From positions 1 to 47,085 of the forward strand of contig NZ_SMKL01000045.1 in NCBI RefSeq assembly GCF_004348545.1: a stretch of DNA of 47,085 nucleotides, in the 5' to 3' direction. Below the pieces are notes generated by a model. It had not been told where the DNA came from, searched no databases, and saw only the letters and a list, made by a program, of their open reading frames with translations. A program made the position numbers and the translations under genes. Position 1 is the stretch's first letter. Each line of letters begins with the position of its first letter. Of this stretch, positions 39,009 to 47,057 are shown piece by piece. This stretch comes from Jiangella ureilytica (GTDB lineage: Bacteria; Actinomycetota; Actinomycetes; Jiangellales; Jiangellaceae).

Positions 39009-39688
39009 GCGAGACCAAGCCAGACGACGCCAGGCCCGCCGACGCCGGCCCGGTGAGGGTCGTCCTCGTCGACGACCACGCCATGTTCCGCACCGGAGTC
39101 CGCGCCGAGCTCGCGCAGGCACCGTCGGTCGACGTCGTCGGCGAGGCCGCCGACACCGCCGAGGCGGTCAAGGTGGTCCTCGAGACCAAGCCCGAGGTCG
39201 TGCTGCTCGACGTGCACCTGCCGGGTGGCGGTGGCGCCGAGGTGATCCGCCAGGTGCACCCTAAGGAGCCCGCCGTGCGGTTCCTCGCGCTGTCGGTCTC
39301 CGACGCCGCCGAGGACGTCATCGGCACCATCCGGGCCGGTGCCCGGGGCTACGTCACCAAGTCCATCACCGGCGACGACCTCGTCTCCGCCGTCGGGCGC
39401 GTGGCCGACGGCGACGCCGTCTTCTCGCCGCGGCTGGCCGGGTTCGTGCTCGACGCGTTCGCCGGCACCGAGGCGCCGTCCGTCGACGACGACCTCGACC
39501 GCCTCACCCAGCGCGAGCGCGAGGTGCTGCGGCTCATCGCGCGCGGCTACGCGTACAAAGAGATCGCGAAGGAGCTGTTCATCTCCGTCAAGACGGTCGA
39601 GACGCACGTGTCCGCCGTCCTGCGGAAGCTGCAACTGTCGAACCGGTACGAGCTGACCCGGTGGGCGACGGACCGCCGGCTGGTCTGA
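39005..39688 (+). CDS. LuxR/NarL-type response regulator
   Basis: 227 residues. The receiver domain has the acidic pair Asp23-Asp24, phospho-acceptor Asp69 in LLDVHLPGG, and the switch Lys in YVTKS. The C-terminal LuxR-type HTH reads LTQREREVLRLIARGYAYKE, then IAKELFISVKTVETHVSAVL. GTG 39005 overlaps the kinase stop (GTGA), so the pair is a coupled two-component system. The likely targets include its own divergent promoter region. Confidence 0.95.
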   Translation: MSETKPDDARPADAGPVRVVLVDDHAMFRTGVRAELAQAPSVDVVGEAADTAEAVKVVLETKPEVVLLDVHLPGGGGAEVIRQVHPKEPAVRFLALSVSDAAEDVIGTIRAGARGYVTKSITGDDLVSAVGRVADGDAVFSPRLAGFVLDAFAGTEAPSVDDDLDRLTQREREVLRLIARGYAYKEIAKELFISVKTVETHVSAVLRKLQLSNRYELTRWATDRRLV

Positions 39689-39723
39689 TCGCCCCCGCCG
39701 CGGCGAAGTACGACGCGCCGTAG

Positions 39724-39750
39724 TAGGGTGACTCCCGCCTCGATGCGGGA
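39724..39750 (+). promoter_or_regulatory. -10 box and leader hairpin before a small membrane gene
   Basis: TAGGGT (39724-39729) is an actinobacterial -10-like hexamer. It is followed by the hairpin TCCCGC-CTCGAT-GCGGGA (39733-39750), immediately upstream of the AGGGTG ribosome-binding region of the next gene. The hairpin could modulate translation. Confidence 0.45.
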
Positions 39751-39759
39751 AGGGTGATC

Positions 39760-40116
39760 ATGGAGTTCGTCTACGACCTCGTGCTCGTGCTGCACTTCTT
39801 CGGCCTGGCCAGCCTGCTCGGCGGGATCATGGTCCAGCTCAGCGCGCGCGGCGGCCGGGTCGTGAACCTGGCCATGCTGCACGGCGCCCTGACGCAGCTC
39901 GTCACGGGCGTCGCGATGGTCGGCATGGGCGAGGCGATCGCCTCGCTGGGCAAGGACGTCAACCAGGTGAAAGTCGGCGTGAAACTCGTAGTCGTGCTGA
40001 TCGTGACTGCGCTCTGCTTCGCCTATCGCAAGCGCACCTCGATCGCCGACGGCGTGTTCTTCGCGCTGTTCGGGCTGTCCGCGGCGAATGTCGTCATCGC
40101 CGTCTTCTGGAGCTGA
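39760..40116 (+). CDS. Conserved membrane protein, function unknown
   Basis: 118 residues with four hydrophobic helices. The conserved features are MEFVYDLVLVLHFFGLASLL, NLAMLHGALTQLVTGVAMVG and VGVKLVVVLIV. I recognise it as a small family common in actinobacteria without an assigned role. ATG 39760 follows GGAAGGG by 6 bp. It may be transcribed separately from the two-component genes 72 bp upstream. Confidence 0.8.
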   Translation: MEFVYDLVLVLHFFGLASLLGGIMVQLSARGGRVVNLAMLHGALTQLVTGVAMVGMGEAIASLGKDVNQVKVGVKLVVVLIVTALCFAYRKRTSIADGVFFALFGLSAANVVIAVFWS

Positions 40117-40203
40117 CTCCGGCGCTGTGCTGCGCGGTTCGGCCGGCCGGAGGCGTTCGGGTTAGGGTGGCGGGCAGCCGAGCCCGACCGGGAGGTCCTG
40201 CCT

Positions 40204-40626
40204 GTGACGCCGATCCGCCGCCTGACCGCCGCCGTAGTGGCCGGCATGTTGTCGTTCTCTCTGGTCAGCGGCTATGTGCCGGCTGCGGCGGCCGCTGAGC
40301 ACGACGGCGGGTGCGGCGGCCTCGAGCTGTGTCTCTTCTACAATTCCGGCCAGCGCGGCGCCAGTCACGACTTCCGGTACAAGGTCACCGATTTCGGGCC
40401 GTACGCGTTCCTCGGTGCCGGCGCGGGCGCCGGGCAATCGGTCAAGAACCGCGCCGCGTCGGCCTGGAACCTCGACGGATACTTCACCGCGCGCATCTAT
40501 TTCAATTCTGGTTATGCTGGGCCGGCTGACGACGTGACGCCGCTCACGAAACGCAATCTCGGCGACACGTACAACGACAACGCATCGTTCAACTGGTGCC
40601 ACAGGTCGCCGCTGGTGTGCGGCTGA
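40204..40626 (+). CDS. Secreted peptidase inhibitor, family I36
   Basis: 140 residues. The signal peptide is about 1-31 (AVVAGMLSFSLVSGYVPAAA). The mature part is Cys- and aromatic-rich with a gamma-crystallin-like pattern: CLFYNSGQRGASHDFRYKVTDF, then AWNLDGYFTARIYFNSGYAG and a C-terminal WCHRSPLVCG. This matches the family I36 inhibitors, whose model is the Streptomyces metalloproteinase inhibitor SMPI. It probably protects the cell from extracellular proteases, or modulates them. GTG 40204 has GGGAGG 9 bp upstream and TAGGGT at 40163-40168. Its base use is less GC-rich than its neighbours. Confidence 0.82.
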   Translation: MTPIRRLTAAVVAGMLSFSLVSGYVPAAAAAEHDGGCGGLELCLFYNSGQRGASHDFRYKVTDFGPYAFLGAGAGAGQSVKNRAASAWNLDGYFTARIYFNSGYAGPADDVTPLTKRNLGDTYNDNASFNWCHRSPLVCG

Positions 40627-40652
40627 TCGGTGGCATCCGAAAGGCCTCAGGC

Positions 40653-41540
40653 ATGACTGCCGCACGTCTCGTCCGAACCGCCGTCGTCCTCGTCCTTCCC
40701 GTCGCCCTCGTCGGCTGCGGCAGCGCGCCGGGCGACGTCGCCGTCCCGTCGTCGGATGCCGCCGGCGAGGCCATTCAGGTGCGGTCGGCGGGATCGGTGG
40801 CGCCGCGGACGGGCGGCCTCACGCTGCCGCTCGACGCATACGCGCTCACCGCGGCCGAGGACCAGGCGCTGGGGCGGGCGGCCGAGTCCCGGGTGCGCGA
40901 GTGCGCGGCGTCGGCCGGACTCGACGCGACACAGGTCGGCCCGCTCCCGTTCGGCACCGCGGCCGAGTCCGCCGCCGCCGTCGCCACTCGCCACGACCGC
41001 CGCTACGCCGTCGCCGACCCCGAGATCGCGGCCACGCACGGCTACCACCCGCCGGCGACGGCCGACGTGCGGCGCGAGTTCCACGAGGCGCACACAGACG
41101 CCGAGCTCGAGGTGCTGGTCGCCTGCCTGAGCGAGACGACCCGGGCGTCCGCCGCGAGCGACGAGGCGGGGCTGCGGGCCGGCGCGGAGCTGGTGTCGGA
41201 AGTCCAGACCGGCGCCTGGCACGCCGCCATGGCCGACCCTCGCGTGGCCGACGCGTTCGCCGCCTGGTCGTCCTGTCTGGCCGCCGCGGGCTTCGACTAC
41301 GCCGCGCCCATGGAGGCCAACGACGATCCGCGCTGGTGGGCCTCGGACGTCGCGAGCGCCGAAGAGATCGCCACCGCCGTCGCCGACGTCGCCTGCAAGC
41401 AGTCCACCGGGCTCATCCCGGTCTGGTCCGCCGTCGAGGCCGAGCACCAGGAGACCCTGATCGCGGAGCACCGGGCCGAGCTGGACGCGTACCGGGCTCT
41501 TCTCGACGCGCAGGTCGCGTCCGCGTCCACGGCCAGGTGA
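40653..41540 (+). CDS. Putative lipoprotein, function unknown
   Basis: 295 residues with signal peptide and lipobox LVGC (Cys about 22). The mature part is mainly helical and acidic, with Trp/Cys positions (WSSCLAAAGFDY, VACKQSTGL). This recalls actinobacterial lipoproteins found beside membrane or lantibiotic-type genes, but I cannot name a family. ATG 40653 begins the signal peptide; upstream in-frame codons overlap the I36 gene and do not look exported. Its last 128 bp overlap the convergent TIGR02206 gene. Confidence 0.65.
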   Translation: MTAARLVRTAVVLVLPVALVGCGSAPGDVAVPSSDAAGEAIQVRSAGSVAPRTGGLTLPLDAYALTAAEDQALGRAAESRVRECAASAGLDATQVGPLPFGTAAESAAAVATRHDRRYAVADPEIAATHGYHPPATADVRREFHEAHTDAELEVLVACLSETTRASAASDEAGLRAGAELVSEVQTGAWHAAMADPRVADAFAAWSSCLAAAGFDYAAPMEANDDPRWWASDVASAEEIATAVADVACKQSTGLIPVWSAVEAEHQETLIAEHRAELDAYRALLDAQVASASTAR

Positions 41541-42195
41541 TCAGGGCCCACACGGCGACGATCAGCGTCGTCTCGACCACCAGGTACCACGGCCAGGGGC
41601 CGAACAGGTCGAGCAGCGACGCGGAGTCCGGCTTCTCGTTGAGGAAGCCGTAGTTCACGTCCGCGGCAGAGTTGAAGGCGAACACCGTCGCCGCCCACAC
41701 CGCCGTCGCCGTCACCGCGACCCGGTAGGAGTCCCAGCCGGGCCGGATGCCCAGCCCCCACGTCAGGAACACCGCGGCGACCACGGTCAGGCCGTGCATC
41801 GCCCAGTAGAGGACGAACGCGGGGTCGGGGAACTGCGCGTCCAGATCCGGGGTGAGGATCGGCTGGACGCTGAGCGTGAGGCCCCAGTAGTACGTCAGTG
41901 CGGCCGACCAGCGGCGGCGGGTCAGCAGCGCGTGGATCGCCGCCAGCCAGGCCAGGTCGCACAGCTGGACCGGCAGCGACAGGCCCAGGTCGAAGCGGCC
42001 GGGCAGGTTGAAGTACACCTGCAGCGGCAGCGTCACTGCCAGGAAGACGACGGCGAAGCCCGTGCTCAGCCGGTCCGCCGCGGGGGTGCCGCGGACCGCG
42101 CGGCCCTGCCGCACCAGCCACCAGGCCAGCGCGGTCAGCACCGCCAGTACGGCCACGTGGGAGGCGCCGTACGGCGTGAACGTGTCGTCCGCCAT
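41413..42195 (-). CDS. TIGR02206 (YwaF) family membrane protein
   Basis: 260 residues with six to seven membrane helices. LPVQLCDLAWLAAIHALLTR, TYYWGLTLSVQPILTPDLDA and NYGFLNEKPDSASLLDLFGPWPWY (split) are the family landmarks. Function is unknown. The natural end seems to be near VWALITWPWTR. The remaining 40 or so residues are Arg/Pro-rich and come from the stretch antisense to the lipoprotein gene. ATG 42195 is preceded by GGGAGCGGAG. Confidence 0.85.
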   Translation of the reverse strand: MADDTFTPYGASHVAVLAVLTALAWWLVRQGRAVRGTPAADRLSTGFAVVFLAVTLPLQVYFNLPGRFDLGLSLPVQLCDLAWLAAIHALLTRRRWSAALTYYWGLTLSVQPILTPDLDAQFPDPAFVLYWAMHGLTVVAAVFLTWGLGIRPGWDSYRVAVTATAVWAATVFAFNSAADVNYGFLNEKPDSASLLDLFGPWPWYLVVETTLIVAVWALITWPWTRTRPARREEPGTRPARPGAPRSGSPGARPRRRTRPG

Positions 42196-42786
42196 CGCTC
42201 CGCTCCCACGCCGATCGTTCCCGTCGGCGGCGAGGTCATGCGTGGGAGGTCATGCGGGGCGAGGTCGTGCGCGGGCGACCACCCGGCGCCGTCCTCGTCG
42301 TGCACCCTGGTGGTCGCCGTCCCGAACTCGCTCGCACGAAGGGCCGCGCTGGTGTCGGCGAGTCCGCCCGCGAAGACCAGCAGCCCTCGGCGATCAGCGG
42401 GCGCCCGGCCGGCCGGGAGACCTGCATCGTCACGCCCCTTCGAGTCGACGCGCGACTAATCGGGTCGGGCCCGAGATCCGGGCCGGTCTGCGCGAACGGT
42501 CGCGCCCTGCCGGGAGTGTCTCGGACGGCGGTCGCGGATCTCCGGACAGGACGGTGGTGCCCGATCGCGGCTCCTCTGCCGTGGCGCAGCCCGTCGTGGG
42601 CGGGCCTCATCCCTGCGACGAACCCCACCACCGCGATCCGACACCGCCTCCCGGATCTCTTCGGCGACACGTCCGCCGATCGAACGGGCGTTCGTAAGCG
42701 TGTTCGGGCGGAGTCTGTCGGCGGACGGGCATAGGCTGGGTGCGCCAGCGCCAAGCGAGTGAGAAGGCGAGTGTGACCCGCCGGCA
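42196..42786. other. Gene-poor region upstream of pcrA
   Basis: 591 bp without a convincing gene. On the minus strand near 42290-42380 one frame reads LLVFAGGLADTSAALRASEF, resembling a YCII-type domain. It lacks a start and is followed by non-matching sequence, so it may be a decayed fragment. TAGGCT at 42732-42737 is a likely -10 box for pcrA, leaving a 49-nt leader. Confidence 0.4.
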
Positions 42787-45099
42787 ATGAGTGCCCTTTT
42801 CGACGACCTCACCCTGACCGACGCGGCCGTGCCGCAGAAGCCGGTCAAGCGTCGGTCACGCGACCCCGAGGCGTTGCTCGACGGCCTCAACGGGCCGCAG
42901 CGCGACGCGGTGACCCATCAGGGCGCGCCGCTGCTCATCGTCGCCGGCGCGGGGTCGGGCAAGACGCGGGTGCTCACGCGGCGCATCGCGTATCTGCTGG
43001 GCGAGCGCAACGCGCATCCGGGATCCATCCTCGCCATCACGTTCACCAACAAGGCCGCCGGCGAGATGAAGGAGCGGGTCTCCGACCTCGTCGGGAAGCG
43101 GTCGGACATCATGTGGGTGTCCACGTTCCACTCCGCGTGCGTGCGCATCCTGCGCCGCGAGGCCAAGCACTTCGGCTACACGTCGTCGTTCTCCATCTAC
43201 GACCAGGCCGACTCCCACCGGCTCATGGCCATGGTGTGCCGCGAGCTCGACCTCGACCCGCGCCGCTACCAGCCGCGGCAGTTCAGCTACACCATCAGCA
43301 ACTTCAAGAACGAGCTCGTCGACTACGAGACCGCGCTCGCCCGGGCCGACACCCACCAGCAGAAGATGGTCGCCGAGGCCTACGAGCTGTATCAGCGCCG
43401 GCTCACCGAGGCCAACGCGTTCGACTTCGACGACCTCATCATGACGACGGTGCACCTGCTGCAGGCGTTCCCCGACGTCGCCGAGAACTACCGGCGGCGG
43501 TTCCGGCACATCCTGGTCGACGAGTACCAAGACACCAACCACGCCCAGTACGTGCTGGTGCGCGAGCTCGTCGGCACCGGCGTCATCTCCGGCGAGGACG
43601 AGCCCGCGGTGCCGCCGGCCGAGCTGTGCGTGGTGGGCGACGCCGACCAGTCCATCTACGCCTTCCGCGGCGCCACCATCCGCAACATCCTGCAGTTCGA
43701 AGAGGACTACCCCGACACCCGTGTCATCCTGCTCGAGCAGAACTACCGCTCCACGCAGACCATCCTGTCCGCGGCCAACGCCGTCATCTCCCGCAACTCC
43801 GGCCGCAAGCCGAAGCGGCTGTGGAGCGACAGCGGCGACGGCGCCAAGATCGTCGGTTACGTGGCCGACGACGAGCACGCCGAGGCACAGTTCGTCGCCG
43901 ACGAGATCGACCGCCTCACCGACGACGGTGAGGCCAAGACCGGCGACGTCGCGGTGTTCTACCGCACCAACGCCCAGTCCCGTGTGCTGGAAGAGATCTT
44001 CGTCCGGGTCGGCCTGCCGTACCGCGTCGTCGGCGGCACCCGGTTCTACGAGCGGCGCGAGATCCGCGACGCACTGGCCTACCTGCGGTTCTTTGCCAAC
44101 CCTGAGGACTCCGTGTCGCTGCGGCGCATCCTCAACGTCCCCAAGCGCGGCATCGGCGACCGCGCCGAGGCCATGGTCGAGGCGCTGGCCCAGCGCGAGC
44201 GCACCACGTTCTTCCAGGCGCTGCGCCGGGCCGCCGACGCCCCCGGCATCGCCACCCGCTCGGTCAACTCCATCGAGGGGTTCGTCCAGCTCACCGACGA
44301 GCTGCGGGCCCTGGTCGACGACGGCGTCGGCCCGGCCGCCGTCCTCGAGGCGACGCTCGACCGCACCGGCTACGCCGCCGAGCTGTCCGAGTCCGACGAC
44401 CCGCAGGACGAGACGCGCCTGGACAACCTGCGCGAGCTGGTCGCCGTCGCCGGCGAGTACGAGGCGGGCGACGGCTCCGACGGCTCGCTGTCCGGGTTCC
44501 TCGAGCAGGTCAGCCTGGTCGCCGACGCCGACGAGATCCCCGAGGGCGACGACCACGACGGCATGGTCACGCTGATGACCCTGCACACCGCCAAGGGCCT
44601 CGAGTTCCCGGTGGTGTTCCTCACCGGCCTCGAGGACGGCGTCTTCCCGCACCAGCGCTCGCTCGGCGGCAACTCCCAGGAGCTCGAAGAGGAGCGCCGG
44701 CTCGCCTACGTCGGCATCACCCGGGCGCGCGAGCGGCTGTACCTGTCGCGGGCATTGCTGCGCAGCGCGTGGGGCTCGCCGGCACACAACCCGGCGTCGC
44801 GGTTCCTGGCCGAGATCCCCGACGAGCTCATCGACTGGCGCCGCACCGAGGCCGACCAGACGAAGTGGAACACCCCGCCGCCCCCGCGCCGCCAGCCGGT
44901 CAGCGGCCGGCCCACGGGTGCGGGCAACCGCCCCGTCGTCGCGCTGTCCGCCGGCGACCGTGTCACCCACGACGCGTTCGGCCTCGGCACCGTCGTCGCC
45001 ACCGCCGGGCAGGGCGAGCACGCCAAGGCCACCGTCGACTTCGGCGACAACGGCCTGAAGACGCTGCTGCTGCGCTACGCCCCGGTCGAGAAGCTCTGA
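42787..45099 (+). CDS. pcrA: ATP-dependent DNA helicase PcrA/UvrD
   Basis: 770 residues, a superfamily 1A 3'-5' helicase for nucleotide excision repair and removal of blocked polymerases. Walker A GAGSGKT is at residues 54-60. ITFTNKAAGEMKERV is motif Ia, VDEYQDTN motif II, GDADQSIYAFRGA motif III, QNYRSTQ motif IV, TLHTAKGLEFPVVF motif V, and VGITRARERLYL motif VI. The C-terminal Tudor-like segment (GDRVTHDAFGLGTVVA, near 720) binds RNA polymerase in relatives. ATG 42787 is chosen from the family start; the ribosome-binding site is weak. The 3' end overlaps a HAAS-domain gene by 25 bp. Confidence 0.97.
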   Translation: MSALFDDLTLTDAAVPQKPVKRRSRDPEALLDGLNGPQRDAVTHQGAPLLIVAGAGSGKTRVLTRRIAYLLGERNAHPGSILAITFTNKAAGEMKERVSDLVGKRSDIMWVSTFHSACVRILRREAKHFGYTSSFSIYDQADSHRLMAMVCRELDLDPRRYQPRQFSYTISNFKNELVDYETALARADTHQQKMVAEAYELYQRRLTEANAFDFDDLIMTTVHLLQAFPDVAENYRRRFRHILVDEYQDTNHAQYVLVRELVGTGVISGEDEPAVPPAELCVVGDADQSIYAFRGATIRNILQFEEDYPDTRVILLEQNYRSTQTILSAANAVISRNSGRKPKRLWSDSGDGAKIVGYVADDEHAEAQFVADEIDRLTDDGEAKTGDVAVFYRTNAQSRVLEEIFVRVGLPYRVVGGTRFYERREIRDALAYLRFFANPEDSVSLRRILNVPKRGIGDRAEAMVEALAQRERTTFFQALRRAADAPGIATRSVNSIEGFVQLTDELRALVDDGVGPAAVLEATLDRTGYAAELSESDDPQDETRLDNLRELVAVAGEYEAGDGSDGSLSGFLEQVSLVADADEIPEGDDHDGMVTLMTLHTAKGLEFPVVFLTGLEDGVFPHQRSLGGNSQELEEERRLAYVGITRARERLYLSRALLRSAWGSPAHNPASRFLAEIPDELIDWRRTEADQTKWNTPPPPRRQPVSGRPTGAGNRPVVALSAGDRVTHDAFGLGTVVATAGQGEHAKATVDFGDNGLKTLLLRYAPVEKL

Positions 45100-45821
45100 G
45101 CCAGGGCGGCCGTCCGCCGGCGCCCGTTCCGGTACAGCACGTAGGCAGTGCCGATGCTCAGGGCGGCGACCGCGACGAAGGTGATCCAGAACACCATCGG
45201 CGTCAACCAACCGTCGGTGGTGCACGTCTGGTAGGTGCTGCCGTCCTCCCGCATCCCGCCGCCGCACACCTCGGTCGATCCGGTCGTGAACAGGCCGACG
45301 AACAGCAGGATGCCGACGCCCGGCAGCAGGAACGTGCCGGCCAGCTTCTCCAGCGGCGTCCACAACGGCGAGATCCAGAGCACTGCCCAGCCGCCCAGCA
45401 TCACGAACGGCAGCAGGAAGATCCCCCCGATCGTCGCGAGCAGCGTCAGGACCAGCGGGCCGATCAGCAGGCCCACCATCACGAAGCCGGGCACCCAATC
45501 ACGTTGCAGCATCGGGACTGTGCGAACCCGGTCGTCCTCTGAGGCGACCGTCGCGGGACCGGGGCTGCCGCCGTCGTCGCCGGTGGCCCCGGCCGCGATG
45601 GTGAGCGGGTCACCGAGCGCCCGCAGCACCTCGTCGACGTCGTCATCGGTGATGCCGCCCCGGTCGGTCAGAGCGGCCTCGATGTGCTCGCGGACGCCGG
45701 CGACGACGTCGGCCCGCTCGGTCTCGGGCAGGCCGCCGAGCGCGCCGTCGAGCTCGGCCAGGTAGCGGTCGATGCGCTGGTGCTGCGTGGCGGTGAGCAT
45801 GGGCTCCTCCATGGCGGTCAC
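45075..45821 (-). CDS. HAAS-domain (DUF1700-type) membrane protein
   Basis: 248 residues. A soluble helical N-terminal domain (RIDRYLAELDGALGGLPETE, then ADVVAGVREHIEAAL, about 13-50) is the HAAS/DUF1700 type. It is followed by about four membrane helices and a short Cys-containing loop (VCGGGMREDGSTYQTC). These proteins are regularly paired with a PadR regulator, as here. GTG 45821 overlaps the PadR stop (GTGA); ATG 45812 is an alternative. It probably transmits or buffers an envelope signal. The substrate or partner is unknown. Confidence 0.82.
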   Translation of the reverse strand: MTAMEEPMLTATQHQRIDRYLAELDGALGGLPETERADVVAGVREHIEAALTDRGGITDDDVDEVLRALGDPLTIAAGATGDDGGSPGPATVASEDDRVRTVPMLQRDWVPGFVMVGLLIGPLVLTLLATIGGIFLLPFVMLGGWAVLWISPLWTPLEKLAGTFLLPGVGILLFVGLFTTGSTEVCGGGMREDGSTYQTCTTDGWLTPMVFWITFVAVAALSIGTAYVLYRNGRRRTAALAQSFSTGA

Positions 45822-46135
45822 GCTCGCCCGGCCGCGAGCACGCGGTCGACGGCGTCGCGGAACGGCTGCCAGGTCTTCTCGAACGTGTCCAGCGCGGCGC
45901 GCCCGTCGGGCGTCAGCCGGTAGTAGCGGCGCGGCGGCCCGGACTCGGACTCCTGCCACGACGACGCGACCAGCCCGCCCTTGCGCAGCCGCGAGAGCAG
46001 CGGGTACAGGGTGCCTTCACCGGCCATGAGCACGCCGTCGGTCAGCTCGCGGGCGATGTCGAGCCCGTACCGCTCGCCGTCGCGGACCAGGGCCAGGATG
46101 CAGTACTCCAGCGCCCCGCGCCGGAGGTTGGTCAT
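45818..46135 (-). CDS. PadR-family regulator
   Basis: A 105-residue winged-helix repressor: LRRGALEYCILALVRDGERY, ARELTDGVLMAGEGTLYPLL, then SRLRKGGLVASSWQ and PPRRYYRLTPDG. This is the PadR core with the recognition helix and beta-wing. ATG 46135 is chosen because GAGGG lies 8 bp upstream and the fold begins there. It is in an operon with the HAAS-domain membrane protein and probably autoregulated through the repeats just upstream. Confidence 0.92.
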   Translation of the reverse strand: MTNLRRGALEYCILALVRDGERYGLDIARELTDGVLMAGEGTLYPLLSRLRKGGLVASSWQESESGPPRRYYRLTPDGRAALDTFEKTWQPFRDAVDRVLAAGRA

Positions 46136-46151
46136 GATCTGACCCTCGCCA

Positions 46152-46174
46152 GGTACCATGCGATACAAGATACC
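46152..46174. promoter_or_regulatory. Possible PadR operator
   Basis: GGTACC (46152-46157) and GATACC (46169-46174) form an imperfect inverted repeat with 5 of 6 matches, enclosing a second GATAC copy (46162-46166). It lies 17 bp upstream of padR. Weak but well placed. Confidence 0.35.
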
Positions 46175-46211
46175 AGCCGTGAGCGCACTCCGGAAGGGTG
46201 CGTCGCGTGGG

Positions 46212-46886
46212 TCAGGCGGCCTTTCGCGCCACATAGAGGCAGGTGTAGAACGCCCGCCAGGCGAGGTCGGCGTCGGTCAGGCCCGCCTCCGCCAGCGCGT
46301 CGAGGTGGTCGAGCATGCTCGGGAACGGGAAGTAGTGCGGGTGCGACGGCTTCCCGGCGTGCGGCCCGGCGAAGATCGGCAGCACGTCGCGGTAGCGGCG
46401 GTCCCAGTCGCCCGGCGGCAGGATGTGGTCGAGCGTCACCAGCCAGCCGCCCGGCACGAGCAGCCCGGCCGCGTCGCGGTAGAACGCCTCGAGCCCCGGC
46501 CGGTCGAAGTGGTGCGCCACGCGCGAGTTCAGTACGACGTCGGCGTCGCGGGCGGCCTCCATGGCACTGAGGCCGGCCGCATCCCCGACGACGTACTCGA
46601 CCCGGCCGGCGTACGGGGCCAGCGTCTCAGCCGCGCGCTCCCTCATGTCCGGCGAGGCGTCGATCCACACGCCGCGCGCCTCCGGGTACGCCTCGAGCAA
46701 CGCGGCGAGGAACGTCCCGGGCCCACTCCCGACGTCGACGACACGTTGCGGCGCACGCTCGTGCCCGACCAGCGTCGTCGCGATGGCCCACGGCAGCCGC
46801 AGCATCGCCGACATCCCGTCGGCCTGCTGCCACTGTGCCGCGTACCCGGACTCCGACCACGAGGCGATCACCCTGTCGTTCGTCAT
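46212..46886 (-). CDS. Class I SAM-dependent methyltransferase
   Basis: 224 residues, with motif I VVDVGSGPGTFLAAL near residue 49, an acidic end of strand 2 (GVWIDASP), motif II-like VVGDAAGLSA, and VLNSRVAHHF where many small-molecule methyltransferases have the VLHH loop. The C-terminal HPHYFPFPSMLDHLDAL segment suggests a small organic acceptor. No closer assignment is possible. ATG 46886 is chosen because TATCTT sits 6 bp upstream, as in other leaderless genes of this window. Confidence 0.85.
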   Translation of the reverse strand: MTNDRVIASWSESGYAAQWQQADGMSAMLRLPWAIATTLVGHERAPQRVVDVGSGPGTFLAALLEAYPEARGVWIDASPDMRERAAETLAPYAGRVEYVVGDAAGLSAMEAARDADVVLNSRVAHHFDRPGLEAFYRDAAGLLVPGGWLVTLDHILPPGDWDRRYRDVLPIFAGPHAGKPSHPHYFPFPSMLDHLDALAEAGLTDADLAWRAFYTCLYVARKAA

Positions 46887-46892
46887 ACCGTG

Positions 46893-46898
46893 AAGATA
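46893..46898 (-). promoter_or_regulatory. -10 hexamer of a leaderless promoter (methyltransferase)
   Basis: On the minus strand TATCTT ends 6 bp before ATG 46886, with CACGGT in between and no ribosome-binding site. Confidence 0.55.
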
Positions 46899-46911
46899 AT
46901 GGATACACGAT

Positions 46912-46963
46912 GCTTCCCGTCACCGCTCCCCCTCACCGCTTCCCGTCACCGCTTCCCGTCACC
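46912..46963. repeat. Four 13-bp tandem repeats
   Basis: GCTTCCCGTCACC occurs at 46912, 46938 and 46951, with the variant GCTCCCCCTCACC at 46925. The 52 bp are gapless. They lie just upstream of the methyltransferase promoter region and next to a large inverted repeat. Confidence 0.9.
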
Positions 46964-46985
46964 GCCACTCGCTCAGCCAGCCCCG

Positions 46986-47057
46986 GTTGATCTTGGAGTA
47001 ACTGCGGAATCAATCGGGCAAATCGCCCGGCAACTCTGCAGTTACTCCAAGATCAAC
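46986..47057. repeat. Perfect 20-bp inverted repeat with nested hairpin
   Basis: GTTGATCTTGGAGTAACTGC (46986-47005) and its exact complement (47038-47057) flank a 32-nt centre that holds CGGGC (47015-47019) paired with GCCCG (47025-47029). Flanking CCCCG and CGGGG extend the symmetry. There are no T-runs. It may be an extragenic palindrome or a bidirectional terminator for a gene beyond the right edge. Confidence 0.85.

Noticed and set aside
42280-42400. YCII-type domain fragment on the minus strand
   Set aside because: Only about 20 residues look alike, with no start or continuation, so it is noted within the intergenic entry but not called as a gene.
42856-45498. 880-codon open frame opposite pcrA
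   Set aside because: Leu/Val/Asp/Gly-rich antisense of a high-GC gene with no domain. PcrA motifs in the other strand are complete.
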